From CAIOZA01 sp964464375 (GTDB taxonomy: Bacteria; Bacteroidota; Ignavibacteria; Kapaibacteriales; UBA2268): 64,000 nucleotides of DNA. The notes beneath the pieces were generated by a model. The model was given only the letters and a program-made list of their open reading frames with translations, made no database searches and had not been told where the DNA came from. Position 1 is the stretch's first letter; every line of letters begins with the position of its first letter. The translations under genes and the position numbers were made by a program. Shown piece by piece: positions 51,915 through 61,585 of the stretch. The stretch is from NCBI GenBank assembly GCA_964464375.1, contig CAYXFU010000016.1:16871-80870 (forward strand), written 5' to 3'.

Positions 51915-53153
51915 TCAATATTTTATAAACTTCCAGATCTTATCCCCAATCCTCACGAAATACATACCCGGAGCCAAACCGGAGACATCGATTCTTGCTT
52001 TTTCCTCTCCTTTCCAAGGAGGGGTGTCACGATTGCGAAGCAACGGCGAAGCCCACTGCGGGGTGGTCTTGATTTCTCCAAGAACATTAAAGATTCTTAT
52101 CTCAACAGATGGACTCCACTTGGCAAGTGGAGCCCATCTTGCCAAGTCGATTTCTATAAAGTCCGTGGCGGGATTAGGGAAAATATAATTATCTTTAACA
52201 TTAATATTATCATCAAATCCAGATTGTAGTGGTGAAGTTGCAACAACCAGATTATCGATCCACATAGTCTGTTCAATGGGAGAGCCATCGCCAATATAGG
52301 GAGCAATCAGGAACTGATTGAGCTTCATATCGGGGAATTGTGCTGTTCTGAATATAATATTATCATAACTTATCAAAATCTTGGAATCGTACCAGTATCT
52401 GATCTTCCCGTCAGTAACTCCTTTACCGCCTTGAATACTATTCAGCTTAAAATATGCTTCCACATGATGCCAGTCATTCTTGTAGTTGAGTCCCTGTGCG
52501 TCTGTGAAATAAACTGTGTCGGCATCCCATATTCTTGCACTATAATAGTATCCACCGCCATAGTTGAAGCAATCGCTTCTATCGAAACCACCCTCGATAC
52601 CATTGCATGCGGCTATGGAACGATTCTCGGAGAACTTATAGCTATTAAAATCTCCATCGCAGCCGATAAAATTACCGTTGTTCTGCAAGATACACGTCTG
52701 ATCTACATTCTTGCTGTCCTGAAGTGCAAGCAGGGGCTTACCCTCATTCTGTTCGATATATAAAGTTAGATGAGTGATTGCCGGACCGACATATTTATCA
52801 TCAGCATTTGTCATAATATTAAATTCATGAGGATGATACGGCTTGTTCGAGCCTTCCCAGTTTGCACTATACTTCACCCAATAGCTTACGTAGAGTTCAT
52901 CTGTTTCGGTGAACAGATGACGGCTGGGGGTCCCTGCGGCGCATCCTCTCTGCCCCTGCAGGAATTTACACTCGAAGCAGGCAGTACTCCCATTGATATG
53001 CTCAGCCGTTGAAATTGTCCCTTTAGACGCATCGTACCACCCACGCAAAGCAAAGTCATTATCATCAAAATTCTCAATAAAGAGAATGGTTTGAGCTAAT
53101 AGAGCTACAAAACCAAAAGTGCTTATAAACAATATGATGAATAATGTTCTCAT
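51915..53153 (-). CDS. Secreted lectin-like protein with T9SS sorting domain
   Basis: A 412-residue exported protein. Signal peptide residues 1-20 (FIILFISTFGFVALLAQ). Residues about 22-315 look like a concanavalin-type beta-sandwich: ILFIENFDDNDFALRGWYDA, VKYSANWEGSNKPYHPHEFN, WHHVEAYFKLNSIQGGKGVT, DGKIRYWYDSKILISYDNII and MWIDNLVVATS. From about 330 a sorting domain follows: IFPNPATDFIEIDL, then IFNVLGEIKTTP and GMYFVRIGDKIWKFIKY. Both loops carry inserted repeats: family B (52107-52139) and a longer family C (about 52001-52071). It probably binds polysaccharide at the cell surface (inference). It directly follows the giant gene at 53167. Confidence 0.85.
   Translation of the reverse strand: MRTLFIILFISTFGFVALLAQTILFIENFDDNDFALRGWYDASKGTISTAEHINGSTACFECKFLQGQRGCAAGTPSRHLFTETDELYVSYWVKYSANWEGSNKPYHPHEFNIMTNADDKYVGPAITHLTLYIEQNEGKPLLALQDSKNVDQTCILQNNGNFIGCDGDFNSYKFSENRSIAACNGIEGGFDRSDCFNYGGGYYYSARIWDADTVYFTDAQGLNYKNDWHHVEAYFKLNSIQGGKGVTDGKIRYWYDSKILISYDNIIFRTAQFPDMKLNQFLIAPYIGDGSPIEQTMWIDNLVVATSPLQSGFDDNINVKDNYIFPNPATDFIEIDLARWAPLAKWSPSVEIRIFNVLGEIKTTPQWASPLLRNRDTPPWKGEEKARIDVSGLAPGMYFVRIGDKIWKFIKY
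52001..52071. repeat. Long family-C repeat in loop 2 of a T9SS domain
   Basis: CCTCTCCTTTCCAAGGAGGG starts a hairpin; GTGTCACGATTGCGAAGCAA follows, then CGGCGAAGCCCACT and GCGGGGTGGTC. It matches the loop 2 insert of the orphan domain (51017-51093) closely. Confidence 0.78.
52107..52139. repeat. 33-bp palindrome inside a sorting-domain loop (family B)
   Basis: Identical to 1218-1250 over 33 bases and located at the same protein position (after FIEID, encoding RWAPLAKWSPS). Confidence 0.92.
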
Positions 53154-53166
53154 AGGCTTTTCAACT

Positions 53167-56100
53167 TTATAACTTTATGAACTTTTGAACTGATGTTGCA
53201 ATCCTAACAAAATAGACTCCTGACACTAATCCAGAGACATCGATCTTAACTCCCTCTACAAGAATGGAGAGGGTCGTGGTGAGGTTGATCTTTTTCCCAT
53301 AAATATTATAAATTTCAAAACTCAAACCTTCATCAATCTCGAATCCCTTCGCAAATACTATATTCAGCTCATCTATCACAGGATTTTCTGTAATTGTAAA
53401 TTCAACAGGATTTATAAGTTGTATTCTGGCTATGTTAGGTTGACAGATGCCGGATACTTTGATGCTTCCATTTGTGATTTTGTTGATTATATCCTTGTCG
53501 CTCCATTCAAAATTTATTATTTCAATGGGTGTTATATCTCTATCCCCGATGAAGATCTGACCACAGATTTCACCGATTTTGGTTGGATTTTCTGTTAATT
53601 GAATGTTGTCTCCGATCAGTTCTATTGTTCGTTTGCCGGATACTATTGTACCTTTGTTGGTTGTAGGGTTCATAACGGAAGCATCGAGTGTGATTACTGC
53701 TTTGTAGCTTACTTTGTCATCGTAAGGTTCGTTATCATCCTTCTTAGCCATTAGCGGAATGCAGAAATTCAGTTGTCCTATTTTTGCAGACATATCAGGT
53801 ATCCAGACTGATGTGCTGATCTGTGTTTTGATGCTGTCTGACGCTGAGCCTTTGACTGCAATTAATAAAGACTGAACACACGGCTCGGTTATATCAATTA
53901 TTAGTGAGTCCAGATATGATTTTGAATCAGTTGGCAGATAATCTATTTCGATATTTATTGATTCATTTTGAGCGAGTGTTTTTGGTGGCACAGGTGTTGG
54001 CTTAGCGGTGAAAGTATTTGCTTCAAGTCCCTTTATCTTTATGCTGAAGATTGTGACCTGTTGTGTATTTGTGTTCTTCAGTTCAATATTCTTTTTGCTT
54101 GTGGAGTTAACTTTCCTAGTACCGAAGTCAATATCAGTCAGCTGAATGACATCTGGTTTAAATTCAGTTATGGTGGTTGTTGCAGTTCCTTCGCATCCGT
54201 TAGTGTCGGTAACCGTCACGGAATAAATACCCGGATTTGATATAGAAATTGATTTTGTCGTTTCAGCTGTGTTCCAGAGATATGATTGAAAATCGTTTTG
54301 GACAAGCAGGATGCTTGTCCTACCGGGACATAGGAATAAATCGCCTGATATTATCGGCTTTGGTTCTGCAACCTGAATTATATCAATTATTTCCGATGTT
54401 CCTTCGCATCCACCGTCATCTTTAACGTGAACTGAGTACTTTCCGGGTTTTGTGATCGTTATTGATTTTGTTGTTTCACCTGTGTTCCAGAGGTAAGATG
54501 TATAGTTGTACTCTGTAGTTAGGTTCAAAGATCCATTTGGACAGAGAATTCCATTGTTACTAATTATCACAATTGGTTTCAGACTATCTACCAGTGTTAC
54601 TTTCACTGTATCCGATATTGCTTTGCATCCGTTTATGTCAGTAACTTCTACATAGTAGTTTCCGGGTAGATTAACCGTTATGTTGTCTTCTGTGTTGCCT
54701 GTACTCCAATTGTATGCGGTATATTTATCTTCTGTCGAGATGTTTAGTTTTGAGCCTGCACATAGTTCGGGGTTACGGCTCAGTTTAAGCTTTGGTGATA
54801 TTTTGGGATAACTTTGAACGACTAAAGTGTCATATACCTCACAGCTACCGTTAATGCTTACCTTAACCCAATAAGTACCTGCTTTGTCTATGTCGATTTC
54901 TGATGCTGTACTTCCATTTGACCACAAATATTTGTATGCATCATTTGGTGGCATTACTTTCAGTTTAGAGTTAATACCATCACATATCAAAGAATCACCC
55001 GATATATCAATGGTTATTGCTGGAAGCACATTTACCTCCACAGTGTCGCATCTGCTGCAGCCTGCATTATCAATTACGCAAAGAATATATTGGAATTTCC
55101 CGTTTGTATCCAAAGTTAGTTTGGGCGTTATAGAATTTGGATTGTCGAGTCCCTTAGACGGTGTCCATAAAATCGATTGAATTGGCTGAACACCACCGCT
55201 CAACTGTCCTTTCAAATCGATTGTCGCATTGGTGCAGATATCAATATCAGGACCCGCAGAAATATTAATCTTTTGATGAATTCTAACAAAAAGCGAATCT
55301 GATTTTGAACATCCGGCAGAATCAGTTACAGTTAATATATATTTCGTTGTCTTTTCCGGTGAAACGAGTGTGATTGCTGAATCAGGATCAACTATTCCTT
55401 CAGTTGGATTCCATTTATAGCGATATGGCGGAGTTCCTGATTTTGCTAAATTTCCTATAAATATCGATGAGCCGTAACAGATTGTTGTATCCTTGCCTGC
55501 CTCTATTTTAGGACCGATAACCTTTGCGACAAGGACTACAACCTTATTCCTGCCGCAACTATCGTAAACATCAATAAACTGAGTAAATGTTCCGGTATCT
55601 GCCGGAGCTGTAAATCTTACTTTTATTGCTTTAGTTTCATTAGCATTGAATTGTACAGAAGAAGGATTGCCCGATACGTAAGAAAACGGTGATTTTAAAT
55701 CATTAAAAGAAAATTTTGTACCAATAGTAGATTTGTTTTCTATATTAAAAATTGTGTCTTTTACAGAATTAGGGCATACAATTCCAAAATCAAGAGTATT
55801 AAATCTCAATCCGCTTAACTTAAAAGATATACTGTCTTTAACTGCATTTAATGCAATACTAAATGGACTTTTAGGGGAATTATTTATAAGGTTTAAATTT
55901 GCAGATTTATTCCCCGATATTGATGACTTAAAACTAATTACAAACTTAGCAGAATCACCATACGGTATGATAATTGGCAATGCTGGTGAAATCAGAGAAA
56001 AGTCTGTAAAGTTAATTCCAGATGGATTTGAGTTTGATATTATTAGATCACAACCACCGGTATTCTTTACCCAAATAGAATCAAGCTCTGAATTTTCACA

Positions 56101-58296
56101 AACTAAATTTTTAAATCTAAGATTTTTATTGGAAGAAATTCCAGGAGTAAGATATATTTGACTGAATTTTGTTACAAAACCATCATGTTGACCTTTTAGG
56201 GAAGTTTGAAATGCACCTGCTGTAACTGGATAATCATGGGAAAGGGTTGAGCCAGTGATATAAATATCATTCTTATTATCAATACAAATAGATGTTCCAT
56301 ACTCTCTATATGAACCAGAAATAAATGTTGAATAACTGAATTTTGAATCATTAAAATTCAATTTAAATAAAAAACAATCAGAGTAATAAGTCAATGGAGT
56401 AGTTTGATAAGCACATTGAATTATTGGGAAATCGTCAGAGATTGTATATCCTGTGATATATGGATTTTTCTCTGAATCCAATGCAATTGACAACCCATAA
56501 TCATCTTTTGAGCCACCTACAAAAGAAGAATATAAAATACTTGTGCCGGTATTATTGAATTTGGTGATAAAAGCTTCATTCATTTTCTTTTGTGTGGGTT
56601 GAAATGAACCAGGTGTAGTTGGAAAATTAGGAGAAGCGGTACTTCCGGTGACAAAGGCATTTCCATTATTATCAACAACTACACCTGAAATTTGATCTGT
56701 ACCTGAGCCACCAAGATAAGATGAATACAAAGCATCTGTGCCAGTTTGATTTAATTTAGTAATGAATCCGTCATGAGACCCACCGGCATAATTTATCTGA
56801 AAAGCTCCGGTTGTAGTAGGATAATCAGTAGTAGAAGTGTAGCCAGCAATATAAGCACATCCAAACGAATCAATTGTTAAGCTCAGCACAGATAGCCAAT
56901 TTAACAAAGATACCCCTAATTCTCCACCTAGAAATGTTGAATATATTAAACTTGTGCCTGTTGAATTACATTTAACTACGAACAAATCTGAAGAATTTCT
57001 TAATGTTGTACGATAAGCACCGGAAGTAGTTGGAAAATCACTTGATAATGTTCCTCCTGTTATATATGAATTACCTGCAATATCTACAGATATGGAATTT
57101 CCCCAATCATCATTCAAACCGCCTAAAAAGGTTGAAAAAAGTAATGTAGAACCAGTAGAATTAAGCTTAGTAATAAATGCTTCAGTACCATTCCTTGTTT
57201 GGCGTAAAGCACCATTTGTTAAGGGGTAATTATCCGACCAGGTCGTACCAGTCATGTAAACATTTAAATTAGAATCGATTGCTAAACCTGCTCCCTCTTC
57301 TACATCATTACCACCGATAAATGTTGAAAATATAGGATATGTACCATTTACATTCATTTTTGTCACAAAATAATCAGCTATTACTCCTTTTGATGTATCA
57401 ATATTCGTTTGATATGCTCCTACTGTTGTTGGAAAATCTTTTGAATCGCTCTCTCCGCAAATATAAGAATTTGAATTTCTATCCACTACAATCCCATGTG
57501 GAAAATCTGGTCCAGATCCACCTAAATATGTAGAATACACCATTGGGTCAATTATCAAAGCTAAATCATGATTATAATCATCGATTTTGAAAGTGGCGGT
57601 TCCATCGTAATTTAAAATAAAGCGGCAATCAACTTTGGTGCCTTCAGCAAGACTAAGCAATGCTTTGGGTTGATAAGCATAGATTTTATTATTGAGAACA
57701 TTTCCTATGCTTGTACCAATAACCAATTCACCATTTTCATTGATTGCAAGGTTGTTCTGTCCTTCAAATTTCATCTTAATTTGAGATATATCTGCACCGG
57801 GACTGACAATATAATCATATCTCAAACCAGCTAAAGTTTGTCCTTCTGTAGTTTTTGTATCAAAATAATATCTAATATCTATACCCTGATAAGCATCCTT
57901 TACGATTACTTCTTTATACAGAGGCACAAATGAAGCCCATTTTGTAGAATCATTACCAATAAAGTAGTTATAATAAGTCTCCAGTTTTTCTTTGGTTAGA
58001 TTAGTGCAGCTCTCATTTAAACCATCATATTTTAACCCAACAACATGACCTTTCAAAAACTTGTCTTCTATCTTGTTAAAGTCATAAACAACGCCGCTTT
58101 TGGTTATCCAGGCATTTATTCCATTCATCTTAGCAAGGAATTGTACTTCAGGATTCCACTGTCCTTTGTTTTCAATGAAGGAATTTGAATTGTTGATCTT
58201 TGACAGGGTAGTCTCATCCATGCCGGTAAGCACAAGAGATGGATAGATGCAAATTAACAGGCAAATAAACAGATTTCTCATTTTCCGCCTCAGCAA
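53167..58296 (-). CDS. 1709-residue secreted SBBP/Ig-like protein with T9SS sorting domain
   Basis: A very large exported protein. It has a signal peptide in residues 1-24 (MRNLFICLLICIYPSLVL core). A conserved N-terminal domain (about 35-250, FIENKGQWNPEVQFLAKMNG) precedes seven SBBP units at about 255-715, each like YSTYLGGSGPDFPHGIVVD, then G.S.S.DFPTT.GA. Seven units suggest one seven-bladed propeller. Next are choice-of-anchor/Ig-like domains (about 725-950) and PKD-type domains with TTKYILTVTDSAGCSKSDSL. Several SprB-like repeats follow (YLWSNGSTASEIDIDKAG, SYLWNTGETTKSITITKPGK). From about 1625 comes a T9SS domain ending VYFVRIATSVQKFIKL. SprB-like repeats occur in gliding adhesins, so adhesion is plausible. 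Confidence 0.9.
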   Translation of the reverse strand: MLRRKMRNLFICLLICIYPSLVLTGMDETTLSKINNSNSFIENKGQWNPEVQFLAKMNGINAWITKSGVVYDFNKIEDKFLKGHVVGLKYDGLNESCTNLTKEKLETYYNYFIGNDSTKWASFVPLYKEVIVKDAYQGIDIRYYFDTKTTEGQTLAGLRYDYIVSPGADISQIKMKFEGQNNLAINENGELVIGTSIGNVLNNKIYAYQPKALLSLAEGTKVDCRFILNYDGTATFKIDDYNHDLALIIDPMVYSTYLGGSGPDFPHGIVVDRNSNSYICGESDSKDFPTTVGAYQTNIDTSKGVIADYFVTKMNVNGTYPIFSTFIGGNDVEEGAGLAIDSNLNVYMTGTTWSDNYPLTNGALRQTRNGTEAFITKLNSTGSTLLFSTFLGGLNDDWGNSISVDIAGNSYITGGTLSSDFPTTSGAYRTTLRNSSDLFVVKCNSTGTSLIYSTFLGGELGVSLLNWLSVLSLTIDSFGCAYIAGYTSTTDYPTTTGAFQINYAGGSHDGFITKLNQTGTDALYSSYLGGSGTDQISGVVVDNNGNAFVTGSTASPNFPTTPGSFQPTQKKMNEAFITKFNNTGTSILYSSFVGGSKDDYGLSIALDSEKNPYITGYTISDDFPIIQCAYQTTPLTYYSDCFLFKLNFNDSKFSYSTFISGSYREYGTSICIDNKNDIYITGSTLSHDYPVTAGAFQTSLKGQHDGFVTKFSQIYLTPGISSNKNLRFKNLVCENSELDSIWVKNTGGCDLIISNSNPSGINFTDFSLISPALPIIIPYGDSAKFVISFKSSISGNKSANLNLINNSPKSPFSIALNAVKDSISFKLSGLRFNTLDFGIVCPNSVKDTIFNIENKSTIGTKFSFNDLKSPFSYVSGNPSSVQFNANETKAIKVRFTAPADTGTFTQFIDVYDSCGRNKVVVLVAKVIGPKIEAGKDTTICYGSSIFIGNLAKSGTPPYRYKWNPTEGIVDPDSAITLVSPEKTTKYILTVTDSAGCSKSDSLFVRIHQKINISAGPDIDICTNATIDLKGQLSGGVQPIQSILWTPSKGLDNPNSITPKLTLDTNGKFQYILCVIDNAGCSRCDTVEVNVLPAITIDISGDSLICDGINSKLKVMPPNDAYKYLWSNGSTASEIDIDKAGTYWVKVSINGSCEVYDTLVVQSYPKISPKLKLSRNPELCAGSKLNISTEDKYTAYNWSTGNTEDNITVNLPGNYYVEVTDINGCKAISDTVKVTLVDSLKPIVIISNNGILCPNGSLNLTTEYNYTSYLWNTGETTKSITITKPGKYSVHVKDDGGCEGTSEIIDIIQVAEPKPIISGDLFLCPGRTSILLVQNDFQSYLWNTAETTKSISISNPGIYSVTVTDTNGCEGTATTTITEFKPDVIQLTDIDFGTRKVNSTSKKNIELKNTNTQQVTIFSIKIKGLEANTFTAKPTPVPPKTLAQNESINIEIDYLPTDSKSYLDSLIIDITEPCVQSLLIAVKGSASDSIKTQISTSVWIPDMSAKIGQLNFCIPLMAKKDDNEPYDDKVSYKAVITLDASVMNPTTNKGTIVSGKRTIELIGDNIQLTENPTKIGEICGQIFIGDRDITPIEIINFEWSDKDIINKITNGSIKVSGICQPNIARIQLINPVEFTITENPVIDELNIVFAKGFEIDEGLSFEIYNIYGKKINLTTTLSILVEGVKIDVSGLVSGVYFVRIATSVQKFIKL
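53251..53286. repeat. Family-C repeat in loop 2 of the giant gene
   Basis: CTCCCTCTACAAGAATGGAG, then AGGGTCGTGGTGAGG. It encodes the TTLSILVEGV part of the loop. Confidence 0.75.
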
Positions 58297-58420
58297 GATA
58301 ATAGAATTGTATTATTCAAATTTAAAATTATTATTATTATAAAGCAAGTTTATTTAGTGAGGAGTGAATAGTTTGGAATACATAGATTCCTCACCTACGG
58401 TTCGGAATGACGAAGGGGCT

Positions 58421-58700
58421 GTCATTCAGAAGGAGCGTAGCGACTGAAGGAATCCAGGCTGTTTTCTTCGAGAAAAATACAAATACATGGATTCCTCATT
58501 TCATTCGGAATGACGGAATGGCTGTCATTCTGCGGGAGCATAGTGACTGAAGGAATCCAGGCTGTTTTTTTACAGAGGGAATACAAAATACATGGATTCC
58601 TCACTATGTTCGGAATGGCAAAAAGGCTGTCATTCAGAAGGAGCGTAGCGACTGTAAGTTCCGAAGGACTGCGAAGCGCATCCAGGCTGTTTTTTGAGCA
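58421..58700. repeat. Three tandem GTCATTC-family units, period about 104 bp
   Basis: Units begin at 58421, 58524 and 58629 with GTCATTCNG, each continuing with (A/G)GGAGC(G/A)TAG(C/T)GACTG and CCAGGCTGTTTT. The first two end with ATGGATTCCTCA...CGGAATG(A/G)C. The third carries an extra TTCCGAAGGACTGCGAAGCG block and lacks the right half. Confidence 0.88.
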
Positions 58701-58747
58701 GCACTGTTCCTCTCTTTTTCTGCTGAATATCATAGGCACTGAAATTC

Positions 58748-58775
58748 AAAAAAAAAGGCGTTGAATTCAACGCCT
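58748..58775 (-). terminator. Terminator after mrp
   Basis: AGGCGTTGAATTCAACGCCT (58756-58775) is a perfect 20-bp palindrome. On the minus strand it is followed by eight T bases. It begins 28 bases past the mrp stop at 58804. Confidence 0.88.
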
Positions 58776-58803
58776 AATAAAATTATAATATCTTAACAAG
58801 ATT

Positions 58804-59898
58804 CTATATCGATATTTCTACTTTTGGATTCTCCCAGATTGTGAGGTTGTGGCGTCGAACCTGTGCTACAACTTTTGATGCGATCTCTTTGATTACTCCA
58901 GCCTGATAACCATTCTCATCTTTAATGACTATGGGAGTCCCTCCGTCATTAGCTTCGCGCATTTCCATATTTAACGGAATTTCACCTAGGAAGGAAATTT
59001 CGCTCTCATTTGCAACGTTCCTACCTCCACCTTGTCCGAAGATGTAGTATTTTTTGTCTGTCATGTCGGGTGGAACGAAATAAGCCATATTTTCGACTAT
59101 TCCAAGAATGTCAACATTAACCTTGCGGAACATAGCTATCGAGCGACGAACATCGGAGACGGAAATCTCCTGAGGAGTTGTAACAATCACAGCTCCAGTC
59201 ATTGGTATCTTCTGCGTCATAGTCAGCTGAATGTCTCCGGTTCCCGGAGGAAGATCAAAAATAAGGAAGTCAAGCTCTCCCCATTCAAGCTGTTCGAATA
59301 GCAGGGAGAAATATCCTGCAAGCATCGGTCCGCGAATTATAGCGGCATCGTCTCTGTTGAGTAGAAAGCCCATAGACGCAACTTTGATGCCATGAGATTC
59401 GAGTGGGAAAGCAACTGAATTGCCATGTCCGTCATCAATAGCTTCGAAAGATCCGCCGACAAGACCGAACATGGTTGGCTGGCTTGGACCGTAAATGTCG
59501 CCATCGAGAATCCCGACACTGGCACCATTAAGCGATAATGCCGCTGCCAAATTTGATGCAACAGCAGATTTACCGACACCACCTTTACCTGAAGCCACTG
59601 CAACGATGTTCTTAACTTTTGGTAGAATCTTACGACCGCCATTGTCTTGTTCCTTTTCTGTGCATACGATTTCAGTTTCAACACCCGGTGCTAATTTACC
59701 AATGGCATCGGCACTCATTTTACAGACAGTTTCTGCAATCCAATGAACAGGACCAATCATCTCAAGGTTTACTTTAATAATACCATCTTTAATTATCACC
59801 TGTTTAACAGCTTCTAGTTCGGAAAAGGTTTTGCCAAGATCCGGATCAATCAAGGAATTGAGAGATTGCTTAATGTCGTTTTCTAAGTTATTACTCAT
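58804..59898 (-). CDS. mrp: Mrp/NBP35-family iron-sulfur carrier ATPase
   Basis: A 364-residue protein that binds and delivers Fe-S clusters. An N-terminal MIP18/DUF59 domain covers about 5-85 (LNSLIDPDLGKTFSELEAVK). The P-loop GKGGVGKS is at 104-111, followed by GILDGDIYGPSQPTMFG and DLPPGTGDIQLTMTQ. The C-terminal CPxC cluster ligands of E. coli Mrp are absent; the corresponding stretch reads YFVPPDMTDKKYYIFGQGGG, as in many Bacteroidota Mrp proteins. It is a single gene closed by a terminator. Confidence 0.94.
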   Translation of the reverse strand: MSNNLENDIKQSLNSLIDPDLGKTFSELEAVKQVIIKDGIIKVNLEMIGPVHWIAETVCKMSADAIGKLAPGVETEIVCTEKEQDNGGRKILPKVKNIVAVASGKGGVGKSAVASNLAAALSLNGASVGILDGDIYGPSQPTMFGLVGGSFEAIDDGHGNSVAFPLESHGIKVASMGFLLNRDDAAIIRGPMLAGYFSLLFEQLEWGELDFLIFDLPPGTGDIQLTMTQKIPMTGAVIVTTPQEISVSDVRRSIAMFRKVNVDILGIVENMAYFVPPDMTDKKYYIFGQGGGRNVANESEISFLGEIPLNMEMREANDGGTPIVIKDENGYQAGVIKEIASKVVAQVRRHNLTIWENPKVEISI

Positions 59899-60473
59899 AA
59901 TTTAATACCTGATTCTGAAATATGACTAAATTTATCCTATTTAACGAAAAGTATAATGATAAATTGTGGGAGGAAAAAAAATTGCTGGAATGTAAATTAG
60001 ATTTTATAACCATGATTAATAAAAAAATTATCAGGTGCTACAATCTTAATACTTTTATATGGATTTAGCAATTTAAGTTCTGAGTACCCCTTAGGAATTT
60101 TGATTGCTGTGATTTGCTCGTACAAATATTGGGATTCAGCTTTTTAGCGATGGAAATAAATAGAAAAATATAATCAATCTTGTCTTATATACTTGTTGAA
60201 ATGTTTGTTTATATATACTAATTTCATCTTTTTAAATCGGTTATTTATTTTTTTTTTTAAAATTATTTCTTTACTTTTGAGTTTATTATTAAAAACTTTT
60301 AATAAAATTAAAGGTTTTATTTTTATATTTGATTGTGATATTATAGATATTTAGGCTCTTACATCTAATCCTATGGCTAACATCTATGAATATATAGCTC
60401 CCAATTTTTAACAAATTATTGGGTGGATTTTTAGTAATAGTTTAAGGCTTCTTTAATTAAAGCGAAAGTAATA
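59899..60473. other. AT-rich gap of 575 bp
   Basis: A possible gene fragment lies at 59997-60143. The rest is very AT-rich, with long T and A runs around 60240-60330, and shows no gene. The promoter of the gene at 60474 should lie here. Confidence 0.5.
59997..60143 (-). pseudogene. Short coding-like fragment, unidentified
   Basis: One minus-strand frame between two stops reads KAESQYLYEQITAIKIPKGY, then SELKLLNPYKSIKIVAPDNF and FINHGYKI. The regular mix of residues and the codon pattern look protein-coding against the AT-rich surroundings. No start codon is present. It could be the tail of a lost gene or chance. Confidence 0.35.
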
Positions 60474-61562
60474 ATGCACGAAACGTTACCCGATTTAGTA
60501 ATCGGAAAATTGAAAATAAATCCTCCTTTTATACTTGGCGGAATGGGCGTTAGAGTAACTGAACATAAATTATGCGCCGCTGCGGCTAATACCGGAATGG
60601 CTGGTACAATAGCCAGTGTTGGTCTAGGTCACAATGCCGTCAAAGGTAGAAACTACGTTCAGGGATCTAATAATGCTCTTGCCAAAGAAATAAAACTTGC
60701 CAGGAAGCTCACCAAAGGTGTTATCGGCGTTAATATCATGGTTGCACTTACTAACTACGCAGAAATGTGTACGACAGCAGCCAAAGAAAAGGCAGACTAT
60801 ATAATTTCCGGTGCAGGCTTGCCAATGAAGCTTCCCGAATATGTTGGAGAATCCGATATAGCATTGATCCCAATTGTTTCCTCAGGTAGAGCAGCGAAAA
60901 TCCTCTGCAATAAATGGCTAACAAGCTATAACCGTTTACCTGACGCTTTTGTCGTCGAAGGCGTAGATGCAGGTGGGCATCTGGGGTTTAACATGGCGGA
61001 AGTTGAGGCTTGGAATGAGGATAGTCACGTAAGAGTTTGCAAGGAAGTTCTTCAGGTTGCTAAAGACTATGAGGAAATATCCGGCAAACATATTCCGGTG
61101 ATAGCTGCCGGTGGCATATTTGATGGAAACGATATAGGAAAAATGCTGGCAATTGGCTGCGAAGGTGTGCAGATGGCTACGAGGTTCGTAACCACCGAAG
61201 AATGCCAGGCTCCAGACAATTTCAAACAGGCAATCATCAATTCAACAATTGATGACATGGTAATTATCAAAAGTCCTGTCGGCATGTTAGGACGTGCTAT
61301 TAAAAGCCCATTCACAGAACGAGTAAATGCCGGCGAGACAATTCCTTTCAAATGCCCTTTCCATTGTATTAGTGTCTGCAAACCCAAGGAAGTTCCATTC
61401 TGTATTGCTGTTGCATTGCTCAACGCAGTCGATGGCGATATCGACAATGGAGTCATGATGGCAGGTCACAACGCATACAGAGTAAAAGAAATACTTCCTA
61501 TTAAGAAACTTGTCGATGAATTAACATCTGAGGCAGTAGCATATCTGAACAGAGCAAAATAG
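60474..61562 (+). CDS. Nitronate monooxygenase-like flavoprotein
   Basis: A 362-residue TIM-barrel flavoprotein of the nitronate monooxygenase/2-nitropropane dioxygenase group: PPFILGGMGVRVTEHKLCAA, VIGVNIMVALTNYAEMC, VEGVDAGGHLGFN, the phosphate-binding IPVIAAGGIFDGNDIGKMLA, then GCEGVQMATRFVTTEE. The C-terminal part has extra cysteines (FKCPFHCISVCKPKEVPFC). This may indicate a cluster or a subgroup-specific feature. The family also includes enoyl reductases, so the substrate is not certain. A terminator follows. Confidence 0.88.
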   Translation: MHETLPDLVIGKLKINPPFILGGMGVRVTEHKLCAAAANTGMAGTIASVGLGHNAVKGRNYVQGSNNALAKEIKLARKLTKGVIGVNIMVALTNYAEMCTTAAKEKADYIISGAGLPMKLPEYVGESDIALIPIVSSGRAAKILCNKWLTSYNRLPDAFVVEGVDAGGHLGFNMAEVEAWNEDSHVRVCKEVLQVAKDYEEISGKHIPVIAAGGIFDGNDIGKMLAIGCEGVQMATRFVTTEECQAPDNFKQAIINSTIDDMVIIKSPVGMLGRAIKSPFTERVNAGETIPFKCPFHCISVCKPKEVPFCIAVALLNAVDGDIDNGVMMAGHNAYRVKEILPIKKLVDELTSEAVAYLNRAK

Positions 61563-61585
61563 GGCTTTAGACCAAGAATAATTTA

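Larger units (their letters stand above)
58297..58803. other. Gap with a tandem repeat array
   Basis: Between the giant gene and mrp: a half GTCATTC repeat (about 58380-58411), three tandem units from 58421 to about 58700 and a terminator (58748-58775). No gene is seen. Confidence 0.75.

Noticed and set aside
58421..58700. Tandem repeats looked at first like a CRISPR array
   Set aside because: The repeated unit is about 104 bp with internal palindromes, there are no uniform spacers, and no cas gene is in the window.
58804..59898. Missing CPxC in Mrp as a loss-of-function sign
   Set aside because: Many Bacteroidota Mrp proteins share the same PP-type sequence at this site.
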